Shown here one piece after another: positions 26,292-35,153 of a stretch of DNA of 64,000 nt. Each line of letters opens with the position of its first letter. Within the stretch, counting starts at the first letter, position 1. Source of the DNA: Cylindrospermum sp. FACHB-282 (GTDB lineage: Bacteria; Cyanobacteriota; Cyanobacteriia; Cyanobacteriales; Nostocaceae); assembly GCF_014697195.1 (NCBI RefSeq), contig NZ_JACJRJ010000029.1, positions 1 through 64,000 of the forward strand, in the 5' to 3' direction. The notes under the pieces were generated by a model that worked only from the letters and a program-made list of their open reading frames with translations, was not told the DNA's origin and ran no database searches. The position numbers were made by a program, and so were the translations under genes.

Positions 26292-27134
26292 TTAAATCGG
26301 TTCTTGTTTTCTCACATCAGTTTCATGAAAATGAATATCACCGGCAGTATTGACATCTAACTCTTCTCGACGAATGGTATCTTGTGCTTCTACCATGTCT
26401 CGATCTATGACTTTCCTGACTCGGACTTCTTCGCGTACAAACGCTTCTTTATGAATATCAGGCGTTTCTTCATACACTTCTATGCGTGCTACTTCCCCTT
26501 CTTCAAACTTAAGTTCCTTGGGATCAACAAATGTTCCTGTTGCTGTAGCAGGAACTCGCTCAATGACAACACGTTCTTTTTGAATAGGTATTCCCACCCG
26601 TGCAACTTCCGTTTCAATGTGCTTACTAACTGCAACTTCTCCGGTTTTAACGCGGTGCTTGCTAGCAATTAATCGTTCTTCATACAGTCGGAGAGTTTGA
26701 TGATATTGTTCATTCAAATCATATAAAGCTGGTTCTTGCTGGTAAGTGTAGGTTTGCCGATCAAAAGTTATATCACTCGTGGGTGAACGAAAGACATAGC
26801 GTACCTTTTCTTCATAATTTTCATCAAGGATTGTATCTTGTTGGTACTCAGGCAAATTTTCTAGCTGCTGTCTGCTCAGTTGGTTAATATAAACACGTTT
26901 GGCAGGGTAGTTGATGCGAGTAAGACCAATTGGTATTAATATGGTTTTACTAACATTATTTACATTGGCGTTAATTACTAAATATCGAAAACGGCCGTTT
27001 TCGTCAACTAGAGCATCAACAACTGAGCCAACTCTTTCATCTCCCTGATTGCATACTAATAAACTTTTAACGTCGTCACCACCAAAGGTTTCCCGGTAGT
27101 TGGGGTCAAATTCTTCGAGCTTATGAAGAGACAT
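26292..27134 (-). CDS. PRC-barrel and DUF2382 domain protein (paralogue)
   Basis: A 280-residue paralogue of the preceding DUF2382 gene with the same order: PRC-barrel (HKLEEFDPNYRETFGGDDVKS, VGSVVDALVDENGRFRYLVI, ILIPIGLTRINY), the LPEYQQDTILDENYEEKVRY link, and DUF2382 (LRLYEERLIASKHRVKTGEV, IPIQKERVVIERV, PDIHKEAFVREEVRVRK). The tail ends in a His/Asp/Glu-rich stretch. The ATG at 27134 is supported by alignment of the first residues with the paralogue (MSLHKLEEFDPNY against MVLHKLADFDPQY). About 580 bases separate the two, so each probably has its own promoter. Confidence 0.9.
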   Translation of the reverse strand: MSLHKLEEFDPNYRETFGGDDVKSLLVCNQGDERVGSVVDALVDENGRFRYLVINANVNNVSKTILIPIGLTRINYPAKRVYINQLSRQQLENLPEYQQDTILDENYEEKVRYVFRSPTSDITFDRQTYTYQQEPALYDLNEQYHQTLRLYEERLIASKHRVKTGEVAVSKHIETEVARVGIPIQKERVVIERVPATATGTFVDPKELKFEEGEVARIEVYEETPDIHKEAFVREEVRVRKVIDRDMVEAQDTIRREELDVNTAGDIHFHETDVRKQEPI

Positions 27135-27387
27135 AGGTTTTAACTTCTTGAGAATATCTTATTCACTAGCTAGCGTAATATTTATTTTCCTTGTTGCCCT
27201 CTGGCTGACGACTGAACTAAAGTGAGAGACTGTATAGTCTAGAGAACATACTTTATCAGGCAAATAACAGGAATTATGAGCTAATTTGATTGCCGATTTA
27301 TATCCTTCTCAAGTTATATATCAACTTTTATTTTTACCAAAAATCAGACTCTGGTAAGATGCTGTCCAAAACAAAAATTTTCAACTT

Positions 27388-27580
27388 CTTAGGACTTACC
27401 CATTGGCAAAAAATGGTAAATATTCATTGAAGCTCCTATAGATTGTGCGTTAGGGAACGCACACTACTAGCGTGACAAGGCTAAAATAGTGCAATAGATT
27501 TTCGGTCTTTGTTTTTGTTCAATCAAGTTTCGAGCATTTTTCTAAAGCAACATTTAAGGCGTGTCACGCCACTACGGGTA
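27388..27580. repeat. Repeat R carrying an inserted MITE-like element
   Basis: 27388-27467 is a repeat (AGGACTTACCCATTG to GCGTTAGGGAACGCACACTAC) also found at 55195-55276. After ACTAC (27463-27467) comes an element, 27468-27570, starting TAGCGTGACAAGG and ending GTGTCACGCC, followed by a second ACTAC (27571-27575) and then GGGTAGGATG. At 55272 the R repeat runs straight from CACTAC into GGGTAGGATG. The element is therefore an insertion, apparently with a 5-bp target duplication. Confidence 0.8.
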
Positions 27581-27632
27581 GGATGGGAAAAGAGACGCAT
27601 CCAAATCTTAGACTTACCCCTGGGAATTGGTC

Positions 27633-29531
27633 TTATGAGGTTGATGCTCCCACTAGCTGTCTGATTTGAGATTTCACTGCTTCGACAATGGCATCGGCGT
27701 CAATTTTGGCAGCATGGAGCAGTTCTTCTGGGGTGCCTGAAGTGGGCATATCGCGGACTGCTAGTTTAATGAGTCGTAGTTGCGGGCCGTTGTAGGGGGG
27801 AGAAGTACTATTACCAGCAAAGGCATCCAGCACTGCTGCGCCTAATCCGCCTTCTATCCAATGGTCTTCAACGACTACTAAATTACCGTTGGTATCTGCT
27901 GCGGCTTGATGCAGTGTTTGCACATCAATGGGTTTGACAGAGTAGGCGTCAATGACGCGCACGGCGATGCCTTCGTTATTTAAGCGATCGCTTGCTTTGA
28001 TGGCTTCATGCAAGGTCACACCAGCAGCAATTACCGTGGCTTGATCTCTCTGGGAACTGCGGATAACTTTGCTGCTACCAATGGGAAATTGTTCTTGGGC
28101 ATCATAGATCACATTTGTGCTTTCTCTGGTGGTGCGGAGGTAGACAACGCCATCGCGATCGCACATTAATTCCACTAATTTCGCCGTCTGATTAGCATCA
28201 CTTGGATAGAGTACAGTACTATTCCACACCGCTCGCAAGGCTGCTAAATCCTCCAGTCCCATCTGTGACGGGCCATCCTGACCAATGGAGACCCCTGCAT
28301 GGGAACCCACTAATTTAATGTTGGCACGAGATATGGCAGCCATCCGCACAAAGTCATAAGCACGAGTTAAGAAAGCGGCGAAGGTGGAGGCGAAGGGTTT
28401 GTATTGTCGCACCTGCAACCCTACCGCCGCTGCTACCATTTGCTGTTCGGCAATGTACATTTCAAAGTAGCGCTCAGGATAGACTTCGGCAAAATCTTCG
28501 GCGTAAGTGGAATTGCTCACCTCGGCGTCGAGGACAACTACATCGGGACGAGCGGCTCCTAATTCTTTGATGGCGTCACCGTAGGCTCGGCGTGTCGCTA
28601 CCTTTGTGCCTTTGTTATAGGTGGGAATTTGCAGGGGTTGAGGATGACTGAGGGTCGCCTGTTGCTCTTGTTCGTCGGGTTTATCTACTTGGATAGTAAT
28701 GTTGCGCTTACCACCTAATTCGGCGATCGCCTGTTGCTCTTCTTTCGGTTTCAGGGCTTTGCCATGCCAACCACCTAAATCTTCTAAAGCCTCCACACCT
28801 TTACCTTTCTTCGTCCGGGCGATAATTACCGTCGGGCGATCATTGACGGCTAAAGCGGCACTATAAGCCTGATCAATCTCCGTCAAGTTGTGACCATCAA
28901 TCTCAATCGCTTGCCAGCCAAAGGCTCTAGCACGGTTAGCATAAGTTTGTGTGTTCCAGCCTAATTCAGTTTGACCACGCTGACCGAGGCGATTAACATC
29001 GATAATGGCGATTAAATTATCTAAGTTATAGTGTGCAGCATGATCAAACGCTTCCCAAACTGACCCTTCGGTGGTTTCACTATCGCCCATTAATACCCAG
29101 ATATTATAGGAAAGTTGATCTAAATATTTACCTGCCAGAGCTACTCCCACACCAATGGGTAATCCTTGTCCTAAAGAGCCTGTTGCCACATCAACCCAAG
29201 GTAAAACCGGTGTGGGATGACCTTCTAGACGGCTGCCATACTGCCGCAACGACAGCAACTCCTGGTCAGAAATCAACCCCATAGCTTGATACATCCCATA
29301 GAGAACCGGTGCAGCGTGTCCTTTAGAGAGAATGAAGCGATCGTTATGGGGATTATCTGGATTATTGAAGTCGTAGCGGAGATATTTAGCCACTAAAACC
29401 GCCATCAAATCGGCAGGGGACATGGATGAGGTCGGATGGCCTGAACCAGCGGCGGTTGTGGCGCGAATACTATTAACACGCAACTGTTGTGCCAGTTCAT
29501 GCCATTGGTGTAGTTGCTCCTGTGTGGTCAT
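27633..29531 (-). CDS. tkt: Transketolase
   Basis: A 632-residue ThDP enzyme that moves two-carbon units between sugar phosphates in the Calvin cycle and the pentose phosphate pathway. Motifs include SGHPTSSMSPADLMAVL, ILSKGHAAPVLYG, the ThDP/Mg region GSLGQGLPIGVG and MGDSETTEGSVWEA with ID-x-N-R, then the pyrimidine-binding domain EQQMVAAAVGLQVR, VSIGQDGPSQMGLEDLAALR and the C-terminal domain VVVEDHWIEGGLG. It belongs to the shorter transketolase branch (about 620-630 residues), not to the roughly 670-residue plant-like form, so a second tkt probably exists elsewhere. The ATG at 29531 with AGGA upstream is preferred to a start 19 codons earlier. It stands alone. Confidence 0.94.
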   Translation of the reverse strand: MTTQEQLHQWHELAQQLRVNSIRATTAAGSGHPTSSMSPADLMAVLVAKYLRYDFNNPDNPHNDRFILSKGHAAPVLYGMYQAMGLISDQELLSLRQYGSRLEGHPTPVLPWVDVATGSLGQGLPIGVGVALAGKYLDQLSYNIWVLMGDSETTEGSVWEAFDHAAHYNLDNLIAIIDVNRLGQRGQTELGWNTQTYANRARAFGWQAIEIDGHNLTEIDQAYSAALAVNDRPTVIIARTKKGKGVEALEDLGGWHGKALKPKEEQQAIAELGGKRNITIQVDKPDEQEQQATLSHPQPLQIPTYNKGTKVATRRAYGDAIKELGAARPDVVVLDAEVSNSTYAEDFAEVYPERYFEMYIAEQQMVAAAVGLQVRQYKPFASTFAAFLTRAYDFVRMAAISRANIKLVGSHAGVSIGQDGPSQMGLEDLAALRAVWNSTVLYPSDANQTAKLVELMCDRDGVVYLRTTRESTNVIYDAQEQFPIGSSKVIRSSQRDQATVIAAGVTLHEAIKASDRLNNEGIAVRVIDAYSVKPIDVQTLHQAAADTNGNLVVVEDHWIEGGLGAAVLDAFAGNSTSPPYNGPQLRLIKLAVRDMPTSGTPEELLHAAKIDADAIVEAVKSQIRQLVGASTS

Positions 29532-30310
29532 GGTTATTTTCCTAAATGAAAATCTTGGGTATTGGGTATTGGGGTGAGACTTTTTCAATAATGCTTTTTT
29601 GTCTCGCTAACGCCCGGCTTCTCTAAGAGAAGCGCTTTCACCAAGGCGGAGCGGAATTAAAACTTAAAAATTAAAACTTAAAAAGTAATACAGCGTCAGC
29701 TTTTCAGACATTGGGAAGGGTAGGTTAACTTACGCCCCAGTAGTGTACTAGATTGTTTAGCGAGTTATTACACTCTTCTTGGGTTTACTCTAGAAAGTTA
29801 AATTAATAAATACTTCTTTCTAATGGAATAACTAGCCCTTCTTTCTCAGGGTATACAGACATCTGCATGATTATTTTTTTATATCAATTAATAATCAAAA
29901 AAAATTGTCCCAATTATTAATTTATGGCAACAAAATGGGAAGCGCCAGAAAAGAAAAGTTTAAGTTTCACTTCATATAATTTAAACTTAATCTCAATCTT
30001 GAGAGAGAGTTATTTGGCAAAAATGCATAACAAAATTATCAAAAGATAGAATAAAAATTCAGGAATGTCTGATTCTCTAGATGCCTACTTGGCCACTTGC
30101 CTCTGAATAACCAGAATCTACCTAATGAGTTTTTCCATCACAAAATTGATAAATTTTTGCCCCCTACGTTCTACTTCTTGCCTTTTGACAACAATAAAAT
30201 TTTTACTGGCAAAAAAAGGTTTAGCTGTAATACTTGCTTCTGTAAATAACTTCTTAATTTTTAAACACCTCGCCTTTAATTCAATTCTATTTTGGCATTT
30301 TGTTGATGTT
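29532..30310. other. AT-rich intergenic region upstream of tkt
   Basis: No gene seen. A repeat scrap with hairpin CTTCTCTaAGAGAAG lies near 29620. An AT-rich stretch (29850-30060) could hold promoters for the flanking genes. A plus-strand frame opening at 30125 continues into the next gene, but its first 62 codons look non-coding. Confidence 0.45.
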
Positions 30311-30571
30311 ATGAGTTTACCTACTGAAGAATTCCCACTTCCGAAGCGATCGCCTACCCCTAAGGCAATTCAAGAAATTCCCGCGAATGGGGCTGTTACT
30401 AAGGATTCATTAATTGCTAAGGGTTTGCAAAAAGAGCAGTATTTTGGTATTGCTCTTCTTTTTGCAGGTTTAATTGCTGTTGTCGGATTTTTCAGCCGCC
30501 GATTTGAATATGCATTGGTGTTTGCTATTGCCCTCAGCATCATCTTAATTGTGTTTTTTCTCACTGTTTAA
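30311..30571 (+). CDS. Small two-helix membrane protein, unknown
   Basis: An 86-residue protein that I do not recognise. The N-terminal half is polar and Pro-rich (EFPLPKRSPTPKAIQEIP); the C-terminal half has two hydrophobic helices (YFGIALLFAGLIAVVGFF and YALVFAIALSIILIVFFL) separated by a short SRRFEY turn. The ATG at 30311 is chosen within a longer frame because the polar-then-membrane layout is clean from there. There is no strong ribosome-binding site. It is followed by a decayed NADH dehydrogenase scrap, so it has no clear operon partner. Confidence 0.5.
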   Translation: MSLPTEEFPLPKRSPTPKAIQEIPANGAVTKDSLIAKGLQKEQYFGIALLFAGLIAVVGFFSRRFEYALVFAIALSIILIVFFLTV

Positions 30572-30629
30572 AATTTGGACTTTATTCAAAACTTAGCGGT
30601 ATCAGCAGCACACCGTGACAAGGGTGGTA

Positions 30630-30826
30630 TACACCTACCAGATATCCAGAAGTCTTTGCTGGCGGTGATTGTGCCACGGACTGCCCAAGTAGCTGATCAC
30701 TAGGGTGCGGCGATCGCATATAATTTAACACCTGCTAGACACCCTGCTGCCGTCCTCGGTGTTCTCCCAGCGCAAAAACTACTGCAAATATTGGGGGATG
30801 AGCAGCAAAGAAGTCATCAATCTTGA
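30630..30826 (+). pseudogene. Remnant of a type II NAD(P)H dehydrogenase (NDH-2)
   Basis: Two plus-strand frames give pieces of the C-terminal FAD-binding region of NDH-2. The first reads YPEVFAGGDCATD (compare V-F-A-x-G-D-C-A), and the second, one frame away, reads VPRTAQVADH, stop, GAAIAYNL, matching the P-x-T-A-Q-V-A-x-Q-Q-G-x-x-x-A-x-N-L helix. A frameshift, an in-frame stop and loss of all upstream domains mark it as a pseudogene. Confidence 0.6.
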
Positions 30827-31135
30827 ATCTGTAAGGTGATTTAGCTGTGTGTAACGCACAACTTTAAAAATGCTGGAATACTGATTTCAGCATTTTTATC
30901 AACCCTTCTAATTAAACATACTTAAATTTCATATTGTTATCACCTAAGATATGGTATTGATATTTAAGACAAATTCACCATGATTTTGTCACCAATCTGA
31001 TCCACCCTAGCCTTATTTATCCGGGGTTTAGGGTAACAGTGATGTGCAAAATTTTTCCTGGGAGCAAATTGAGTGTGAGGCAGTCAGTAACCCAGCCCTA
31101 AAGACACGCTCGTTTCCCCCATCCCACGAGGTCTT
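30827..31135. other. Spacer before the DUF4231-like gene
   Basis: No gene seen. TGCTGGAATACTGATTTCAGCA near 30869-30890 forms an inverted repeat that could end transcription coming from the left. Confidence 0.4.
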
Positions 31136-32014
31136 ATGACTACTTCTGAAACGGCTAATCTTGAGCAGGCAAACCAGAGAGACATTTCCTATAGCATTGA
31201 AAAACCATCTTCTACATCGGATCAAAATATGTTGTATACCTTGAAGTTTATCGAGTATTTTTTAGCGGCTGCTTTTGTCAGCGCCAGCATGATTATTTAT
31301 GTCTTTTCAGAAAATAAAGATTATGTAATTGCTGGGGCAGTCTCTCTAACTATTCTGATTTTTTTGTTTCTCTTCAATCGGCAATTGTTTCAAAACTATC
31401 AAAATGCGGTTAATCGCTCTGAACTTACTAAAAAAGCTGAACTCTATACTTATTTATTGAGCAGCAATAACTCCTTGTTGGAACAAAATTCACTCATTCC
31501 CGCCAGACAAAAGGCTTTGCAATATTCCCAAGATTTAATTGACGACTATAAAAAGGTGCGGAATGTATCGAGAAACCTTTATTATGGTTTACAAATTTCA
31601 ACCGTGGTTTTATCGGGAGTCACACCAATTTTAGTTTTGGTAGACAAATTAGAAGCAGGACAAGCTTGGCTGAAGTGGCTCCCTGTTATTTGTCCGGCTG
31701 CTGCTTCGATAGTCGCCAGTATAGTTACCTCTTTCCCTTTTCAGAAAAATTCTCTTGCTGCTAATACAGCGGTTGAATTGCTAGAGGCTGAACAAGAAAA
31801 ATTTATTTTGGGAGTAACTCCGCTTTATCGTTGCTATGATGTGATTGATGAAACAGAACAGCAACAAAAGGCAAGTCAAGCCATAGAACAATTTATCATG
31901 CAAGTGAATAATATTCACCTCCAGTTAGTGAAACAAACAACTGATTCACCAGCAGAGAAGAAAGAGAAGAAAGAGCCAGACTCATCAGAGCAGTCTAAGT
32001 CAGAGCAAAGTTAA
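31136..32014 (+). CDS. DUF4231/SLATT-like membrane protein
   Basis: A 292-residue protein with two hydrophobic pairs: about 39-56 and 63-80, then about 153-173 and 183-202. The stretch around the second pair (YDDYKK-type helix, YYGLQISTVVLSGVTPILVLV, WLKWLPVICPAAASIVASIV) resembles DUF4231, which is related to SLATT 2-TM domains; some SLATT proteins are pore-forming effectors in nucleotide-signal defence systems, but no cyclase or SLOG partner is adjacent here. A highly charged Lys/Glu/Ser tail ends the protein. GAGG stands shortly before the ATG. Family placement is by eye; function is unknown. Confidence 0.6.
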   Translation: MTTSETANLEQANQRDISYSIEKPSSTSDQNMLYTLKFIEYFLAAAFVSASMIIYVFSENKDYVIAGAVSLTILIFLFLFNRQLFQNYQNAVNRSELTKKAELYTYLLSSNNSLLEQNSLIPARQKALQYSQDLIDDYKKVRNVSRNLYYGLQISTVVLSGVTPILVLVDKLEAGQAWLKWLPVICPAAASIVASIVTSFPFQKNSLAANTAVELLEAEQEKFILGVTPLYRCYDVIDETEQQQKASQAIEQFIMQVNNIHLQLVKQTTDSPAEKKEKKEPDSSEQSKSEQS

Positions 32015-32134
32015 ATTAATGATGCAAAATCGCCATTTGCTGGGATTGATTTGTTAATCTAAATGAGCAATCAGTTGGTCTCAGGTTTCTGCCATCTGGC
32101 GATTTAGATAAGGAAGGCTTGAGCCATAAAAATG

Positions 32135-32413
32135 TTAATTGCTGTGGCTGATATCCCATTCTTTTGTCTCAACGGTGGGAGGTGTGACAAACAGCCGACG
32201 GTAAAACCAATTGATACTCAAGAAAATCAAACTCACCAAACTTAGCAGTAGGACAGCAAAAATTGTCCCATAAGCGTGAGAGTGCCATAAAAAGCGCTGT
32301 AGGTAAGTTTTACTTAGTTGCACCAGCCTCCACAAGGGGGCTAAATTGGCATTTTGGGAATCATGAAGATTGATTTCTAGGGATGCTGCTATGTCCGACT
32401 GTGCAGTTGTCAT
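32135..32413 (-). CDS. Small single-helix membrane protein, unknown
   Basis: A 92-residue protein with one strong membrane segment (GTIFAVLLLSLVSLIFLSINWFY) in its second half, a soluble N-terminal region and a short polar tail. AAGGG lies about ten bases before the ATG. It runs against the DUF4231-like gene (convergent) and away from the aldolase gene. No family is recognised. The codon structure and ribosome site suggest a real gene. Confidence 0.55.
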   Translation of the reverse strand: MTTAQSDIAASLEINLHDSQNANLAPLWRLVQLSKTYLQRFLWHSHAYGTIFAVLLLSLVSLIFLSINWFYRRLFVTPPTVETKEWDISHSN

Positions 32414-32584
32414 CTTAATTAGCCCTTATTAATTTTTAATCTACGGTAATTCGATAAGCTTTGTGATGTATATAAACAATATCTCATAGCTTGGTTGAAT
32501 AAGCAAGCTTGAATCCAAATTGCTTGTGCTGTGTCACCCTTGTAGTTAAGGTGTCAGAGCCTTTTGGTTACAAGTTAGTTAAAA

Positions 32585-33217
32585 ATGTCTGATCAAGTTT
32601 GGTTATCACAGTTGCAACAACACCGAGCGATCGCTGTTATCCGTGGGACTAAAATGGAAATAGGGGAGCAAATGGCTTTAGCTGTAGCATCTGGGGGAAT
32701 GCAGCTGATTGAAATTACCTGGAATAGCGATCGCCCCGGAGAATTAATCAGTCAACTCCGCGCCAAATTACCCACCTGTATAATTGGAACTGGGACGTTG
32801 TTTAATGTACAGCAGTTGCAAGATGCGATCGCCGCTGGGGCGCAATTCCTCTTCACACCCCATGTTGACGGAGAAATGATCCAAGCCGCAGTAGCGAAAA
32901 ATGTTCCCATCATCCCCGGTGCACTCACACCCACAGAAATTATCACCGCCTATAATCAAGGTGCCAGCTGTGTAAAAGTGTTTCCTGTGCAAGCGATGGG
33001 AGGGAGTAGCTATATTCAAAGCCTACAAGGGCCCATGGGACACATTCCCTTAATTCCCACTGGAGGTGTGACGCCGGATAATGCGAAACAATTTTTACAA
33101 GCAGGTGCGATCGCCGTTGGTTTGAGTGGGCAATTATTTCCCCAAAAATCAGTAACAGAAAGAAACTGGGATGCGATCGCTAAACAGGCAAGAAATCTGA
33201 TCAAAAAGTTAGATTAG
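32585..33217 (+). CDS. eda: KDPG/KHG aldolase (2-dehydro-3-deoxy-phosphogluconate aldolase)
   Basis: A 210-residue class I aldolase of the Entner-Doudoroff pathway that splits KDPG to pyruvate and glyceraldehyde 3-phosphate, or 4-hydroxy-2-oxoglutarate to pyruvate and glyoxylate. Motifs: AVIRG with the phosphate-binding Arg, LIEITWNSD with the catalytic Glu43, IGTGTLFN, PGALTPTEI, and ASCVKVFPV in which Lys131 forms the Schiff base, then LIPTGGV. The fold is a TIM barrel, cytosolic. Cyanobacteria use this route beside glycolysis and the pentose phosphate pathway. Length is normal. It is not in an operon with edd or zwf. Confidence 0.93.
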   Translation: MSDQVWLSQLQQHRAIAVIRGTKMEIGEQMALAVASGGMQLIEITWNSDRPGELISQLRAKLPTCIIGTGTLFNVQQLQDAIAAGAQFLFTPHVDGEMIQAAVAKNVPIIPGALTPTEIITAYNQGASCVKVFPVQAMGGSSYIQSLQGPMGHIPLIPTGGVTPDNAKQFLQAGAIAVGLSGQLFPQKSVTERNWDAIAKQARNLIKKLD

Positions 33218-33306
33218 TTACGATAGAATCATCAAAAACTCTGGCTATTACTGTCATAGGCAGAGAAGCCGACGAGCTAAAACTCCCTTATTTATCGGTG
33301 TCTACC

Positions 33307-33819
33307 ATGAAAAGCCAAACTTATCCTGACTGGATGCATCACTTAAAAATACTCATCGCTGGTGCAGCAGTCTCCTTGAGTGTTGCTAGTCCAGTATCGG
33401 GTGAAGTTTGGGCAAATTCCCCCAACGAAAACATTAAACAAACTATTGAGACACTACAAAAATCTGATCAACGCTGGATTCAGATTGATCTCTCAAAACA
33501 AAAATTAATCGCTTGGGAAGGTAGCAAACCTGTTTATGCTATTTACATTTCTTCAGGTAAAAAATCCACCCCCACTCGCCTTGGTACTTTTAAGATTCAA
33601 TCCAAATTCAAAACTACCCGAATGCGGGGTAGGGACTATGACGTTCCCAATGTCCCCCATGCGATGTTTTACCAAGGCAACTACGGTATTCACGGGGCTT
33701 ACTGGCATAACAAATTTGGCACGCCAGTAAGTCACGGCTGTGTGAATCTCGCCCCAAATCACGCCAAATGGCTATTTACATGGGCATCAGTAGGAACAGA
33801 TGTAGTCATTGAGAACTAG
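33307..33819 (+). CDS. L,D-transpeptidase (YkuD), first paralogue
   Basis: A 170-residue exported enzyme. A signal peptide or membrane anchor (about 17-35, LIAGAAVSLSVASPVSGEVWA) is followed by a short linker and a YkuD domain: WIQIDLSKQKLIAWEG, STPTRLGTFKI, and the active site IHGAYWHNKFGTPVSHGCVNL with the catalytic His and Cys. It forms 3-3 cross-links or anchors in periplasmic peptidoglycan. The frame starts at a GTG (33298), but the ATG at 33307 is more likely. A second, closely related enzyme is encoded at 35154-35690; both share T-R-M-R-G-R-D/G-Y-D, so they stem from one duplication. Confidence 0.92.
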   Translation: MKSQTYPDWMHHLKILIAGAAVSLSVASPVSGEVWANSPNENIKQTIETLQKSDQRWIQIDLSKQKLIAWEGSKPVYAIYISSGKKSTPTRLGTFKIQSKFKTTRMRGRDYDVPNVPHAMFYQGNYGIHGAYWHNKFGTPVSHGCVNLAPNHAKWLFTWASVGTDVVIEN

Positions 33820-35153
33820 CCAAGAAAACAGAATTTAGTGGAAATCGCTCCAGGATGGAAGCGGGAAATAAACAGCAATGTCCAGCCTTGTATAAGTTCG
33901 GATTGGATATATCGAGCCAGGCAAGATGATTGGACTGATGGCGATTTGAGAATTTTGGTAATACTGACATCTGGCACCTTGGTCAAAAACTGGGTTTCTT
34001 GAAAATTTTTGAAGCTGAAACCCTTAATTTTTGGTTGAGAAACCTAGTTTATTAGGTCTTGTTGAGAATGGTGCAAGATTTAAGTAATACCAAAAAATCA
34101 ATTATCTGGTATTCGTAGGATGGATTAACAACTGCGCAACGCACCCTAGATGTTAGATATTTTTTTTACTAGAAATTATCCAATCTAATATCCTTCCAAA
34201 TATCAGAAACCTGCCAGCCTGTATTCCCAACGGATAAGACTACAGGATTATAGTTGGGTTCTTCTTCATACTCTACATCCAGTTCAAGCTGTTCCTCAAC
34301 TGTTAGTTCGAGGCTATTAATAGTATCAGCTTGAAAATGTGACTCTATTGACTCCGCTGTTGTTTTTGTGTTCTGAATCAGAAGCTTGTCGGCTTTTTTG
34401 ATAAGTTTCATATCTTTTTAAAGTTTTATGATTTGCACATTAAGGGACGATTTGCATCAATACAGATGGTAAATATACTACAATATCGCAAATAAAGATA
34501 CTATAGACAGGAGAATGATTAATTTATCATTGCAATTAGAAATCCTTATAGCGATTAAGAGTTACGTGAGGTACAGATAATATTTTGAAACGCAAAGGGA
34601 CGCAAAGTAAAGCGCAGAGGTACGCAGAGATTTGTACCTCAGCAGACTAGGAAACGCTATATTCTCAACAGACTGTCACTATTGCGGTGAATAGTTGCCG
34701 GAATTAGCAGCACAAAACTTGAAATAATATATATAGGACTTACGCAACTGGCATGGCTTTGCACTCTTGGTCAGACTCGATAATTCGGTAATCATCAACA
34801 AATTTTCGATATCTGACGCACCCTACAATCTTACATTGAGTGTGACACGCAGCTTTAGTCCTAATATAGACAGAGAGGGCATTTAGAATCTCCTGCCCCC
34901 GGTGAAAACGACCCAAACCCTGGTGAATCCTGCGTAAAATTCCAACTTTCAATATTAACTCTCAGTAAATTCCTCATTTACTTGGGGTTAATGGCGCTTA
35001 ATAATTACTAATAACGCCAAAACCAAGCCGGATAAAATAGGTGAAGCAGCTGGGTATCAGTAGACAATTGTGAAGACTGTTAACCGTTAACTACTCCATC
35101 CAACCCAACGGCAAACTAAAAGTTGAGTCGCAAAACAACAAGGTGATTGCATC
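33820..35153. other. Decayed region between the two transpeptidase genes
   Basis: Mostly without genes apart from a possible 80-codon ORF at 34169-34411. A plus-strand frame near 33839-34003 (EIAPGWKREINSN, DWTDGDLRILVILTSG) may be a gene fragment. Dispersed-repeat scraps lie near 34589-34640 (GCAAAGGGACGCAAAG) and 34735-34750 (TATAGGACTTACGCA). The minus-strand frame 34740-34952 overlaps these repeats and is not convincing. Confidence 0.4.
34169..34411 (-). CDS. Acidic 80-residue hypothetical protein
   Basis: A small soluble ORF with a basic start (MKLIKKADKLLIQ), an acidic middle (EEQLELDVEYEEEPNYNP) and an aromatic end (GNTGWQVSDIWKDIRLDNF). It has no recognised domain and a weak AAAAGAT ribosome site. 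It may be a cyanobacterium-specific small protein; the composition is protein-like, but it could be a chance frame in decayed DNA. Confidence 0.4.
   Translation of the reverse strand: MKLIKKADKLLIQNTKTTAESIESHFQADTINSLELTVEEQLELDVEYEEEPNYNPVVLSVGNTGWQVSDIWKDIRLDNF

Noticed and set aside
34740-34952. 70-codon minus-strand ORF
   Set aside because: Its 3' part is a dispersed repeat (TATAGGACTTACGCA type) and the rest has no protein signature.
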